A stretch of DNA of 64,000 nucleotides from Sphingobacterium daejeonense (lineage in GTDB: Bacteria; Bacteroidota; Bacteroidia; Sphingobacteriales; Sphingobacteriaceae): contig NZ_LR590470.1 in NCBI RefSeq assembly GCF_901472535.1, forward strand, positions 3,782,001-3,846,000. Reading direction: 5' to 3'. Position 1 is the first letter of the stretch; each line of letters starts with the position of its first letter. A program made the translations under genes and the position numbers. The notes under the pieces are model-generated. The model was not told the DNA's origin, did not search any database, and was given only the letters and a program-made list of their open reading frames with translations. Of this stretch, positions 17,888 to 26,680 are shown one piece after another.

Positions 17888-20124
17888 TTATTGTTTTTTA
17901 TTTTTTAGCGTTAAATCAAATACAAACCAAGCTATTGCGAATACACCGATTGCGAATACGACATCTCCAGGAGTACGCATCCATTTTAAGAACACCATTC
18001 CTGGCTGCTGCATCAATTCAGCAGATCTTGCGTACCACATTCCTTTGCCGATACTTTCGATTGCTTGCCAAATCCCAACAGGAAGTAAGCTCAACAATGC
18101 CATTCCCAAAAGACCGATATTTAAGCCCCAGAATCCAACTTTGATCAGTTTGTCATTCCACTTGACATCTCGGTATAAGCTTCTGAGCACAAACAGCATC
18201 AATCCTATACCCAACATTCCATAACTCCAAACAAAGCAGTGTGACCATGCAAAGGTGTTGTGTTCAAGCCTTGCACATAATACAGTGCAATTGGAGGATT
18301 GATGATGAATCCAAATACACCAGCTCCCAAGAAATTCCAGAATGCCACGGAAATCAAGAAGTAAATCGGCCATTTATAATCTTCCAACCATTTTGTTGCT
18401 TTGGAAATTTTATAGTTATGATATGCTTCGAATCCAATAATGGTTAAAGGCACAACCTCCAATGCACTGAAAGTTGCTCCCAATGCCATTACAGCTGTTG
18501 GTGTTCCTGAGAAATATAAGTGGTGGAAAGTTCCAAGAATTCCTCCTGACAAGAAAATTATCGTTGAAAACAGAACGCTGGAAGTTGCACTTTTTGGTTT
18601 TAACAGCCCTAGCCTTACGAATAAGAATGCCATTACTACAGTTGCAAATACTTCGAAGAATCCTTCTACCCATAAATGAACCACCCACCATCTCCAGTAT
18701 TCAGCGATTGCCAAATTTGTTTGTCTTCCCCACATTAATCCAGCACCATAAAATAGGGCGATGGCAGAACAGGAGATCAAAAACATAATGATAAGGTTCT
18801 TTTCCTCCCCTCCTTTTTTCAAAACCGGCAATAGCGGTCTGATCATTAATGCTAACCATACAAAAAGACCAACAAACAAAAACAGCTGCCAAAATCTGCC
18901 TAGATCTACATACTCGTAACCTTGATGGCCAAACCAAAAGTTGTCTACCATATCCAGTTTTTGCATCACTCCGAACCATTGGCCAATCATTGAGCCAGCA
19001 ACGATAATCAATAAGGCTATGAAAAGGAAGTTAACACCAAAGACTTGAAATTTTGGATCCTTACCAGATACCGCTGGTGCTATATATAACCCGGTTGCCA
19101 ACCAAGCTGTCGCAATCCAAAAAATTGCTAACTGGGTATGCCAAGTTCTGGTCACAGCATAAGGCAAGAATTTATCAATCGGGATTCCATAAAGTCCATC
19201 GCCTTCAACTCCATAATGCGCTGTTACTATCCCCAATCCTACCTGAACCAACATTAGAAGGCTTACTACCCAGAAATATTTCTTCACCAAACGCATCGAA
19301 GGTGTTACACCTTGCCTTAACAAAGGATCTTCAGCTGGATATAACAATTCATCGTCTTCACCTGATTTAACTTGATAAAGAACTAATGCCCCTACACAGA
19401 AAATCAGCAAAATAATACTGACTCCAGACCAAGCGAGCAAATCCATGGTCATTTCGTTGCCCACTAATTTTTCATTTGGCCAATTATGGGTGTAAGAGAC
19501 ATCTGAATCTGGTCTATTGGTAACTGTTGCCCAAGTCGCCCAAAAGAAGAAAGCATTCATTTTCTGCATTCTTTCTTCATCCTGTATGGAGTTTACTGGA
19601 ATGGCATAATCTTTCCTCAATTGATCAAACTTAGGGTCATCAGTAAATAACCCTTTATAGTAATTAGATAATTCTTTGTAAGCAGCTAACCGTTCAGCAT
19701 CAATAGTGATCGTGTTAGTAGCTGGATCAAATGTGTTTTTTCTGATTTTATTTTTTAGACGAGTTGAAAGAAGAGCTTGTTGTTCTTCTTCTAAATCATC
19801 ATAAGGTTTAGAATATTGATTATTTGAATAGATATTTAAAATATAGAGTGCTTCACGGTGCAGATAATCAGCAGTCCAGTCTGGAGCGACATACGCACCG
19901 TGCCCCCAGATCGAGCCCACTTCTTGGCCTCCTATGCTTTGCCAAACATTCTGTCCGTCCTTAATATCCTCACCACTGAATATTTGATTTCCATTTTCAT
20001 CTACGACTTTTTCTGGAATGGGCGGAGCTACTTGATAAATCTCATATCCATAGTATAATAATACACCGAAGGATATGATAACTACCAATATAAAGGACCA
20101 CCATAATTTTTTCTCTCTTGTCAT
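17888..20124 (-). CDS. norB: Quinol-dependent nitric oxide reductase (one frameshift)
   Basis: About 745 residues in the cytoplasmic membrane; reduces 2 NO to N2O with quinol electrons. The N-terminal extension with the first helix and a large periplasmic part (GQNVWQSIGGQEVGSIWGHG) marks the single-subunit qNOR type rather than cNorB, and no norC is present. Histidine ligands are visible in TWHTQLAIFW, HLWVEGFFEV, FHHLYF and PLHGHTALFGV. The frame breaks near 18205-18240 (FGVMECWV instead of FGVYGMLGIG) and continues in the next frame to 17888. It is cotranscribed with ric (4-bp gap). Only about 24 bp separate the start from the azurin terminator upstream. Confidence 0.95.
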
Positions 20125-20148
20125 TTTTGCTGAGGATTTTATCTTTTG

Positions 20149-20180
20149 AAAAAACTAGTGCAACTCTAAAGCTGCACTAG
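20149..20180 (-). terminator. Terminator of the azurin gene
   Basis: Perfect 8-bp stem CTAGTGCA/TGCACTAG with a 10-base loop, followed by T6 on the minus strand. It lies only about 24 bp before the norB start, so the norB promoter must overlap it or norB depends on read-through. Confidence 0.8.
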
Positions 20181-20195
20181 CTTAACTTATTTCAA

Positions 20196-20741
20196 CTATT
20201 CGGCTATTATTTTTCCTTTCATAAGTGAAGCATGCCCAGGGAAAGAGCATATAAAATCATAGGTACCTGGTTTATCCAAAGTAAATTCGATTTTGCTTTC
20301 TTCTCCTCCACCAATTAAATCTGTGTGAGCCACTATATCACTCGATTGAGGGATATATTCTGTTTCCTGTGCTTGTAGAGCTGCTTCAGAGAATTTAGCT
20401 ACGTCAGCACCTGCCTTTAATACAATTAGGTTATGGCCCATCACCTCTTTTCCCATTTTGCCAACATGTTTCAGTGTCAAACTAATTGGTTCACCTGCTT
20501 TTACATGTAATTCATTCACATTAAACTGCATTTGGTCATTACTTTCTACCGTAATGGTATTTGAAGTTGTAGATGTTGTCTCTGAAGGCGCTGAAGTTGT
20601 TGCAGGAGCTTCTGCTGGAGTTTCAGTAGTATGAGCGCTATGGTCTACTTGACTGGAGTTACTTTGTTCAGAGTTTCCACAAGAAGCCATAAATAAACTT
20701 GTTAATAATGCTAAAGATCCGATGTTGAATAATTTTTTCAT
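20196..20741 (-). CDS. Azurin-like blue-copper lipoprotein
   Basis: 181 residues. The lipobox FMASC gives acylated Cys21. A 40-residue Ser/Thr/Ala-rich linker (about 22-62) follows, then a cupredoxin domain with azurin signatures VMGHNLIVLKAG (copper ligand His103), DKPGTYDFICSFPGH (Cys165, His170) and Met174. Azurins carry single electrons in the periplasm; NirK is the natural acceptor given the neighbourhood. It is monocistronic with its own terminator, upstream of norB-ric on the same strand. A 16-bp perfect palindrome lies 17 bp upstream of the start. Frame intact. Confidence 0.93.
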   Translation of the reverse strand: MKKLFNIGSLALLTSLFMASCGNSEQSNSSQVDHSAHTTETPAEAPATTSAPSETTSTTSNTITVESNDQMQFNVNELHVKAGEPISLTLKHVGKMGKEVMGHNLIVLKAGADVAKFSEAALQAQETEYIPQSSDIVAHTDLIGGGEESKIEFTLDKPGTYDFICSFPGHASLMKGKIIAE

Positions 20742-20758
20742 GATAGTGATTTTTATTT

Positions 20759-20774
20759 AAGACAAATTTGTCTT
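20759..20774. promoter_or_regulatory. Perfect 16-bp palindrome upstream of the azurin gene
   Basis: AAGACAAATTTGTCTT is fully self-complementary and begins 17 bp upstream of the azurin ATG, where a dimeric regulator could bind. I do not see the same sequence before nirK or norB, so assigning it to a nitric-oxide regulator is not supported. Confidence 0.45.
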
Positions 20775-20853
20775 TTTTGTACTTGTTAAAAAATTCCTTT
20801 GGTCACATTTTTCCGTGATAGATATAATATTTCTATAAAAGGGGTTTAAATCT

Positions 20854-20861
20854 TACTTTTG
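20854..20861 (+). promoter_or_regulatory. Candidate -7 element for pth
   Basis: TACTTTTG matches TAnnTTTG but ends only 5 bp before the pth ATG, so the mRNA would be nearly leaderless. Confidence 0.45.
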
Positions 20862-20866
20862 CAAGC

Positions 20867-21430
20867 ATGAATTATCTAATCGTAGGTCTTGGTAACATTG
20901 GTAAGGAATATGCCGATACGAGGCATAACATTGGTTTTATGGTTGCCGATGAGTTGGCTAATCAAGCAGGGACGACTTGGTCTACCTTAAAACACGCTTA
21001 TTATACAGAATACAAGCAACGCGGTCACAATATATTTGTGATTAAACCGACGACTTTTATGAACCTAAGTGGCAAGGCTGTAAACTATTGGATGCAAGAG
21101 TTGAAAGTTCCCATTCAGAATGTTTTAGTTATTGTAGATGACCTTGCTATTCCTTTTGGGTCATTGCGTGTAAAACCGAAAGGATCAGCTGCAGGCCATA
21201 ATGGTTTAAGGTCTATTGAAGGTTCTGTTGGAGGTCAGCATTATGCCAGGTTAAGATTTGGCATTGGTGACAACTATCCTAAAGGAAGACAAGTTGATTA
21301 TGTTTTAGGGCCATTCGACAAAGAGGAACAAAGGGAATTGCCAGCATTAATAGAACATGCGGTGAAAATGGTCAATAGCTTTATCAATATCGGGATTGAG
21401 CTCACTATGACTAACCTTAATACCAAATAA
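20867..21430 (+). CDS. pth: Peptidyl-tRNA hydrolase
   Basis: 187 residues, standard for bacterial Pth. It recycles tRNA from peptidyl-tRNA released by stalled ribosomes. Motifs: YLIVGLGNIGKEYADTRHNIGF with the catalytic His20 in TRHN, KPTTFMNLSG, VIVDDLAIPFG with the conserved Asp, and KGSAAGHNGLRSIE. A terminator follows immediately. Frame intact. Confidence 0.97.
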   Translation: MNYLIVGLGNIGKEYADTRHNIGFMVADELANQAGTTWSTLKHAYYTEYKQRGHNIFVIKPTTFMNLSGKAVNYWMQELKVPIQNVLVIVDDLAIPFGSLRVKPKGSAAGHNGLRSIEGSVGGQHYARLRFGIGDNYPKGRQVDYVLGPFDKEEQRELPALIEHAVKMVNSFINIGIELTMTNLNTK

Positions 21431-21435
21431 AAAAT

Positions 21436-21461
21436 AAAGGCAACCCTGCGGTTGCCTTTCT
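21436..21461 (+). terminator. Bidirectional terminator between pth and the M56 gene
   Basis: Stem AAAGGCAACC/GGTTGCCTTT with a short loop. A/T-rich flanks on both sides allow it to serve the two convergent genes. Confidence 0.75.
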
Positions 21462-21503
21462 AGCCTAATTTTGATTTAATTAAATATTTATTTTTAAAAG
21501 TTT

Positions 21504-23498
21504 TTATTTCTTTTTGGTTGTTATAATCAAGGCCCCTGTCTTTGCTTTTTTTCCATATTTTCCTACAGCAACATCGCCTTTAAATACTTCAAATGAAGCA
21601 ATATGATTAGGATCAATAGAATTTACTTTTTTTAAACTTGATTCTTTTCCATCAATTTCGATATATAAATCCCGATAATCATTATTTGCCAAGACATCCT
21701 TGAACGACTTTACTCTGTTTTGAACACGTCTTTCATTAACTGCAGGAATATTTGTCTGTTCTGTATCAAATAATTCTTCCTTGATTTTATTTTTCTCAGC
21801 ATACTCCTTGCTAGTTATTTTAATGACCCCACCTTTACCAGTTTTATTCACTACAATTGATTCTATGGTATTAGGATCAAGTTTATCCAAGCCACTTTCT
21901 GAAATCTTTTTACCATCTAATTGATAATCTACATTTTTCATTCCAGAAGCATTTTTTATTATTACTACATTTTTGTGTTTTAATGAGTCTGATCTCAACC
22001 CAATTCCTACAACCCGACCATTTAAAGAAGGATTATGACTGTCAACTTCAAATTTTGAATTTGGAAAATCCCCTTCTAACTTACCCGAATCATAAGCTTT
22101 ATTCCCCACATGATTTACTGAGACTATTTTTCCCACCGTATTCACCTTCCTAAGAGTATCAATAGACAAATTTAAATTTTCATTGCCTTTGGTAGTAATT
22201 AAAATGACGCCATTTTCAGAGCCCTTACCGTATTTTTCTGCATCTTTTCCTTTAAATACACTTAGGTTCTCGATAAGTTCGGGTTTCAGTGCATCAAGTC
22301 TGAATTTTTCGGGCATTCTTTCTCCGTCAAGAATTATCAGTGGCTGATTTAAATTGTCAATTGAACTCAACCTAACCATATTTACAGCTTTGGAGGCTCT
22401 TTGTCCATTTTCTGATTTAACACCTGTTCCTACATAATCTGCATATTCTTTGATATTAATTGTTCTTATAGAATCCAGATCCGATGAATCTGCTTTTACA
22501 TTTTGGATTTTGACTTTAACAATCTCATCTTTCTTTTGTTGAGGTTTTGTCGAATCAACTTGCTTCTGCACAAACACCTCTTTGATCTGTTGTTTAAGGT
22601 CGGTGTTTTCCATATTGATCACTACGGTTTCAATCTTAGCCTCAGCTTGATTTACTGTGAATGTGATTCCGGTAATGATCAGGATTGGAAGTAGGAAAAC
22701 GTATTTACTGAGTTCCAACTTGGATGATCTTTTCTTGTTCATCATCATAATGCGCTTTTTTAAGGTTTTAAAGTTAAACTGATTGCTGATGCCAACCTGA
22801 GCACCCTGCTTGGTTACATTCAGCAACGAGTATTGATAGGCCTGTCGGTCTACACCCTTATCCAGCACTTGTTGATCAGTCAAGAATTCTAGATTTTGAC
22901 GTACGGATTTGCGCATCAGCCATACGAAGGGATTATACCAACAGATTAACAATACTATTTCAAACCATAGAACATCGATACTGTGATGGCCTCTCACGTG
23001 TACATATTCATGCTTGAAAATATCATTCAGCTCCAGCTCATGATGCTGTTCTTTATGTATATAGACTTTATTGAAAAAAGAAAATGGAGTAATTGGGAAG
23101 ATAACATTCCTAAACAAAAATTCACGCCATTGTGACGGTTTGGAATACCAATGGATCCGTGCAAGACTAAAGAGCTGAACAATCAGCTTAAAAAGGAAAT
23201 ACAGCGCACCTAAGGATGCTATGTAAACCACAAGGTCATTTATACTAAACTTGCTTTCATCAGACTCAATCACAAAAGGAATGTATTCTAAGACAAGACC
23301 TTGAGGTATGCTCACTTTTTCTGAAAACCAATCTTTGAAATTTAAAAATGGATATACAAAAGCATATAAAGATCCAAGTAAAAAGTATATCCTATTCAAC
23401 CTGTAAAATGTCAGATTCTTTAACAGGTAATGGTAACCTAAAAACAATAGCCCCAACAAGAGGTTTACTTGGATAATATAGGTTAGTAGAGATTCCAT
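21504..23498 (-). CDS. M56 (BlaR1/MecR1-type) membrane peptidase with three plug-like repeats
   Basis: 664 residues. The N-terminal M56 part (about 1-270) has several transmembrane helices and the zinc motif HEYVH at 163-167 (KHEYVHVRGHHSIDVLWFE), as in sensor proteases that cleave BlaI-type repressors. The long periplasmic C-terminal part (about 290-664) holds three repeats resembling the SusC plug-domain end: PLIILDGERMPEKF...NGVILITTKG, YQLDGKKISESG...KGGVIKITSKE and LYIEIDGKESSLKK...KTGALIITTKK. There is no beta-barrel. It starts 4 bp after blaI, so a repressor/sensor operon. The signal sensed is unknown. Frame intact. Confidence 0.88.
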   Translation of the reverse strand: MESLLTYIIQVNLLLGLLFLGYHYLLKNLTFYRLNRIYFLLGSLYAFVYPFLNFKDWFSEKVSIPQGLVLEYIPFVIESDESKFSINDLVVYIASLGALYFLFKLIVQLFSLARIHWYSKPSQWREFLFRNVIFPITPFSFFNKVYIHKEQHHELELNDIFKHEYVHVRGHHSIDVLWFEIVLLICWYNPFVWLMRKSVRQNLEFLTDQQVLDKGVDRQAYQYSLLNVTKQGAQVGISNQFNFKTLKKRIMMMNKKRSSKLELSKYVFLLPILIITGITFTVNQAEAKIETVVINMENTDLKQQIKEVFVQKQVDSTKPQQKKDEIVKVKIQNVKADSSDLDSIRTINIKEYADYVGTGVKSENGQRASKAVNMVRLSSIDNLNQPLIILDGERMPEKFRLDALKPELIENLSVFKGKDAEKYGKGSENGVILITTKGNENLNLSIDTLRKVNTVGKIVSVNHVGNKAYDSGKLEGDFPNSKFEVDSHNPSLNGRVVGIGLRSDSLKHKNVVIIKNASGMKNVDYQLDGKKISESGLDKLDPNTIESIVVNKTGKGGVIKITSKEYAEKNKIKEELFDTEQTNIPAVNERRVQNRVKSFKDVLANNDYRDLYIEIDGKESSLKKVNSIDPNHIASFEVFKGDVAVGKYGKKAKTGALIITTKKK

Positions 23499-23502
23499 TG
23501 TG

Positions 23503-23865
23503 TTAGGATTTATTGTTTTTGATCATTTCCATGATTTCTTCAAGTTCTTTTTGGCTTAACTTCTCTTCTTTGACAAAGAATGAAACCATTTCTTTATAGG
23601 AATTTTTGAAATAGTCTCCAACGAAAGAATTCATGAATTTTGCTTTATATTCTTCGGCCACGACAATAGGCTCATATCTTTTAGCATTCGCATATTTCAC
23701 CGCCTTAACATAGCCTTTCTTTTCCAGGTTTCTTATTGTTGAAGCCAATGTTGTATATGGTGTTTCTTTATCTTTTAAATTATCCAATATTTCTCTGATA
23801 AAACCACCGTTCAATTGCCAGATTGACAACATCGCTTCCTCTTCTTGTATTGTTAATTTTTCCAT
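23503..23865 (-). CDS. BlaI/MecI/CopY-family transcriptional repressor
   Basis: 120 residues. The winged-helix domain (about 1-75) includes LTIQEEEAMLSIWQLNGGFIREIL and TPYTTLASTIRNLEKKGYVKAVKYANAKRYEP, typical of penicillinase repressors. The C-terminal dimerisation helices include YKEMVSFFVKEEKLSQKELEEIMEMI. Such repressors are inactivated by a cognate M56 protease, here the next gene. A palindrome overlapping the gene's own promoter (23890-23904) suggests autorepression of the pair. No beta-lactamase gene is nearby, so the regulon is likely not antibiotic resistance. Frame intact. Confidence 0.92.
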   Translation of the reverse strand: MEKLTIQEEEAMLSIWQLNGGFIREILDNLKDKETPYTTLASTIRNLEKKGYVKAVKYANAKRYEPIVVAEEYKAKFMNSFVGDYFKNSYKEMVSFFVKEEKLSQKELEEIMEMIKNNKS

Positions 23866-23883
23866 TGGTCTACGTATTTATAA

Positions 23884-23912
23884 CTAAATTACGAATATTT
23901 CGTAGACTTCAA
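23884..23912 (-). promoter_or_regulatory. blaI promoter with overlapping BlaI-type operator
   Basis: On the minus strand a TTG (23910-23912) and TAATTTAG (23884-23891) are spaced 18 bp apart, close to the Bacteroidota consensus. The palindrome TACGAATATTTCGTA (23890-23904, 6-bp arms) lies between and over them, the expected place for a repressor that blocks RNA polymerase. Confidence 0.6.
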
Positions 23913-24121
23913 AATATTTTAACATTTTTTAGGAGGATTAGGAACTGATAATTAGAGGAATAGTATTGGAAATCTTAAAAATTTCGATATTCTAGGGCTA
24001 TTGGTTAAAGATTTGACCTGAATGAACAAGTTTGATAAATAATGTACAAAATGTGTCTTAAAATGACTGTTTTGTGTCATAATTATTCATATTACGCCTC
24101 TGAAAATAGAAATCAATTTTA

Positions 24122-24129
24122 TACATTTG
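24122..24129 (+). promoter_or_regulatory. Candidate -7 element for gltA
   Basis: TACATTTG matches TAnnTTTG, with about 50 bp of leader before the ATG at 24179. Confidence 0.45.
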
Positions 24130-24178
24130 TAAGAATACGATAAAAGTATAAAACACAAATAATACAAGAAATTTGATT

Positions 24179-25469
24179 ATGTCGGAAACTGCATCTATTA
24201 ACTTAAATGGGTCTACATATGAAATGCCTGTAATCACAGGAACGGAAGATGAAAAAGCCCTAGATATTTCAAAATTAAGAGATTCAACTGGATACATTAC
24301 TTTAGATCCAGGATTCAAAAAACACTGGTTCTACCAAGAGTGCCATTACCTTTTTAGATGGTGAAAAAGGCATCCTTCATTATAGAGGATATGCTATTGA
24401 AGATTTAGCTGAGAAATCAACCTTTTTAGAAGTAGCCTATTTATTGATTTATGGAGAACTTCCTACGAAAGAAATTTTAGAGAAATTCCGTTCAGATATT
24501 AGAGCTCAGATGATGATCCACGAAGACATGAAGAATTTCTTCGCAGGCTTTCCATCTAAGTCTCACCCAATGGGTCAATTATCATGCTTAGTTGGCGCAT
24601 TGTCTTCATTCTATCCGGAGTCCTTAAATCCTAATCAAACTGAAGAAGAGGAAAACAAAACGATCATCAATTTATTGGCTAAGATGCCTACGATCGTTTC
24701 ATGGATCCAAAAGAAATCTTTAGGTCATCCTGTTGTTTATCCTAAAAACAACTTCGGTTATATTGAGAACTTCTTGAACATGATTTTTGGAGAGGTTAAT
24801 CAAGACAAGACATTTGATCCATTGGTAATCGATGCGATGCACAAACTATTGATCTTACATGCTGACCACGAACAAAACTGTTCAACATCAACAGTACGCA
24901 TGGTAGGTTCATCAAATGCTAACATGTATGCATCTATTTCTGCTGGTATCAACGCTCTTTGGGGTCCATTGCACGGAGGTGCTAACCAAGCGGTAATTGA
25001 AATGCTTGAGGCAATCAAAGAAGATGGCGGTGATGCTGATAAATATTTAGCGAAAGCTAAAGATAAAAATGACCCTTTCCGTTTAATGGGATTCGGTCAC
25101 CGTGTTTACAAGAATTTCGACCCACGTGCTAAAATCATCAAAAAAGCATGTGATGATGTATTGGAAAAATTAGGTGTGCAAGACCCTGTATTGGATATCG
25201 CTAAACGTCTTGAAGAAGCAGCGTTGAATGACCAATACTTTATTGACCGTAAATTATATCCAAACGTTGACTTCTACTCAGGTATTATTTACCGCGCATT
25301 AGGATTCAACTCAGATATGTTCACTGTATTGTTCGCTTTAGGTCGTCTTCCAGGATGGATCGCTCAATGGAAAGAGATGCGTGACAACAAAGAACCTATC
25401 GGTCGTCCAAGACAAGTTTATATCGGCGAAACTCTACGCCCTTACGTGGAGATTTCAGATAGGAAATAA
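24179..25469 (+). CDS. gltA: Citrate synthase (one frameshift near the N-terminus)
   Basis: Condenses acetyl-CoA and oxaloacetate to citrate, the entry step of the TCA cycle. After correcting one extra A in the run 24317-24322, the frame gives 429 residues. The N-terminal beta-rich region typical of type II (hexameric) enzymes (YEMPVITGTEDEKALDISKLR) is followed by the catalytic histidines in GPLHGGANQAVIEML and LMGFGHRVYKNFDPRA; HADHEQNCSTSTVR is also present. Without the correction the protein stops at codon 62. A frameshift in such a central gene, with an otherwise perfect sequence, points to a sequencing error. It is monocistronic with a strong terminator. Confidence 0.96.
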
Positions 25470-25480
25470 AGAAGTTATAA

Positions 25481-25520
25481 AAAAGAAAAGCCCCGACTGA
25501 GTTCGGGGCTTTTCTTTTTT
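25481..25520 (+). terminator. Terminator of gltA
   Basis: Long stem AAAAGAAAAGCCCCGA paired with TCGGGGCTTTTCTTTT, ending in a T-run. Confidence 0.9.
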
Positions 25521-25527
25521 ATAACTG

Positions 25528-25615
25528 ATATGGGATGTGAGATGTGAGATGTGAGATAGAAAACGTGGGATCAAATGATTAGACATAAGACATTAGACAT
25601 AAGACATTAGAATTG
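25528..25615. repeat. Dispersed intergenic repeat, copy 1 (GATGTGAGAT / AGACATTAGACATAAG)
   Basis: Short tandem GATGTGAGAT units, then AGATAGAAAACGTG, then tandem TTAGACATAAGACA units. The same composite order occurs at 62955-63056, about 37 kb away, and the second part also occurs around 28663-28695 and inverted at 28981-29032. Confidence 0.7.
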
Positions 25616-25617
25616 AC

Positions 25618-25945
25618 TGGGGGGGGAAAGAAAAGGATGAAAATTGAATGATAAGGGTCAAAAGGATCAAAAGCAAACTTAAGACTAAATGTGGGTGAAA
25701 ATGGGGAAAGAAGGGTGAAAATTGAATGGTAAGAGTGAAAAGGATAAACAGAAAACTTTAGACTTGATGTGGGGGGAAAAAGGTGGATTAATAGGATAAG
25801 AATTTACTGATGTCAAAAGGATAAACAGAAGACTTTAGACTAAGGGTGAAAATGGGGAAAGAAAATGATGAAAATTAATGGTAAGGGTAAAAAGAATAAA
25901 CAGCAGACCTTGGACTAGATGAGGGTGAAAAATGGGTGGTATGAG
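25618..25945. repeat. Degenerate tandem repeat, unit about 75 bp, four and a half copies
   Basis: Each unit begins GGGTGAAAATGGGGAAAGAA or a variant, has a middle GATGAAAATTGAATGGTAAGG block and ends AAAAGGATAAACAGAAGACT-TTAGACTA. Units start near 25618, 25692, 25768, 25845 and 25922. Strand bias is strong (G and A only runs on plus). There is no ORF through it, and the copies diverge too much for a CRISPR. Confidence 0.65.
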
Positions 25946-25977
25946 GATGTTGAAGTTGTTCTGTGGAAATTAAACAT

Positions 25978-26003
25978 AAAAAAAGGCTCCGAGATGGAGC
26001 CTT
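25978..26003 (-). terminator. Terminator of the sorting-domain protein gene
   Basis: Stem AAGGCTCC/GGAGCCTT with a 5-base loop, followed by T7 on the minus strand. Confidence 0.85.
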
Positions 26004-26026
26004 AAATATTTTTATGATTTTTAAAA

Positions 26027-26473
26027 TTAGTTCTTGATTGAAATTCTCTTAACGATTGTTTCTGATCCTCCGGATACTCTTACGAAATAGAAACCATCTG
26101 CAAGTTTATTTTGGGTATCGAAGCTTAGGCTTTGCATTCCCGCGTCTAAGCTGCCATTGTGAAGACCTAAAACTTCATTTCCCAAAGCATCCATTACTTT
26201 GATAGAAATATTGTTTACCTTTGCGAGCTTGAATGTTACGGAAATCTGTTCAGAGATAGGGTTGTAAAAAACCTTAACATTATTGATCAGCTTATCATTG
26301 TCTTCATCCTTTTTAGGACCAAGCTTATCGAAAGCTGAAAAATCAGGACTAGAAATTACCGTTGATTCAGGAGAAACAGATGAATTAGAGGCTTGCACAA
26401 AGCTTCCCATACCTACAGAAAGGCATAGTGTGCAGATAGCAAGTTTTGATATTTTCCTTAATTCTAATTTCAT
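26027..26473 (-). CDS. Small secreted protein consisting mainly of a type IX secretion sorting domain
   Basis: 148 residues from MKLELRKISKLAICTLCL; 14 upstream in-frame codons are excluded because the signal peptide starts here. A signal peptide (about 1-27), a Ser/Pro-rich and acidic linker (28-67) and then a typical type A CTD fill the protein: VKVFYNPISEQISVTF, ISIKVMDALGNEVLGL, LADGFYFVRVSGGSETIVKRISIKN. There is no room for a catalytic domain. CTDs normally steer large cargo through the type IX system to the cell surface, so this may be a stand-alone surface peptide or the remnant of a longer protein. Own terminator; frame intact. Confidence 0.85.
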   Translation of the reverse strand: MKLELRKISKLAICTLCLSVGMGSFVQASNSSVSPESTVISSPDFSAFDKLGPKKDEDNDKLINNVKVFYNPISEQISVTFKLAKVNNISIKVMDALGNEVLGLHNGSLDAGMQSLSFDTQNKLADGFYFVRVSGGSETIVKRISIKN

Positions 26474-26635
26474 GTTTCTATATGGATTGTTTGAAATAGG
26501 TAATGGTTTAATCAAATGTAAACATTAATTCCATAAATCCTATCACAAAAGTAACTATTTTTAAAAATTTTTTGCGGGATTTTTAAATGCTTTAACAATT
26601 TTTAACAGGAAAATACGTTGTCGCATTAAAAGTTG

Positions 26636-26643
26636 TAATTTCG
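26636..26643 (+). promoter_or_regulatory. Weak candidate -7 element for kup
   Basis: TAATTTCG differs from TAnnTTTG at one position and lies 38 bp before the ATG. Confidence 0.3.
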
Positions 26644-26680
26644 TCCCAAATTCATAATAGAATACTAACATTAAATTAAT

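Noticed and set aside
18205..19400. Several 65-105 codon frames antisense to norB
   Set aside because: Shadows of a highly conserved membrane protein; no start context or protein-like features.
20812..20828. TCAC-N8-GTGA as a CRP/FNR-type site between azurin and pth
   Set aside because: Half-site order and spacing do not match TGTGA-N6-TCACA or TTGAT-N4-ATCAA.
25528..25945. Possible CRISPR array
   Set aside because: Repeats are low-complexity and diverged, there are no unique spacers of constant length, and no cas gene is near.
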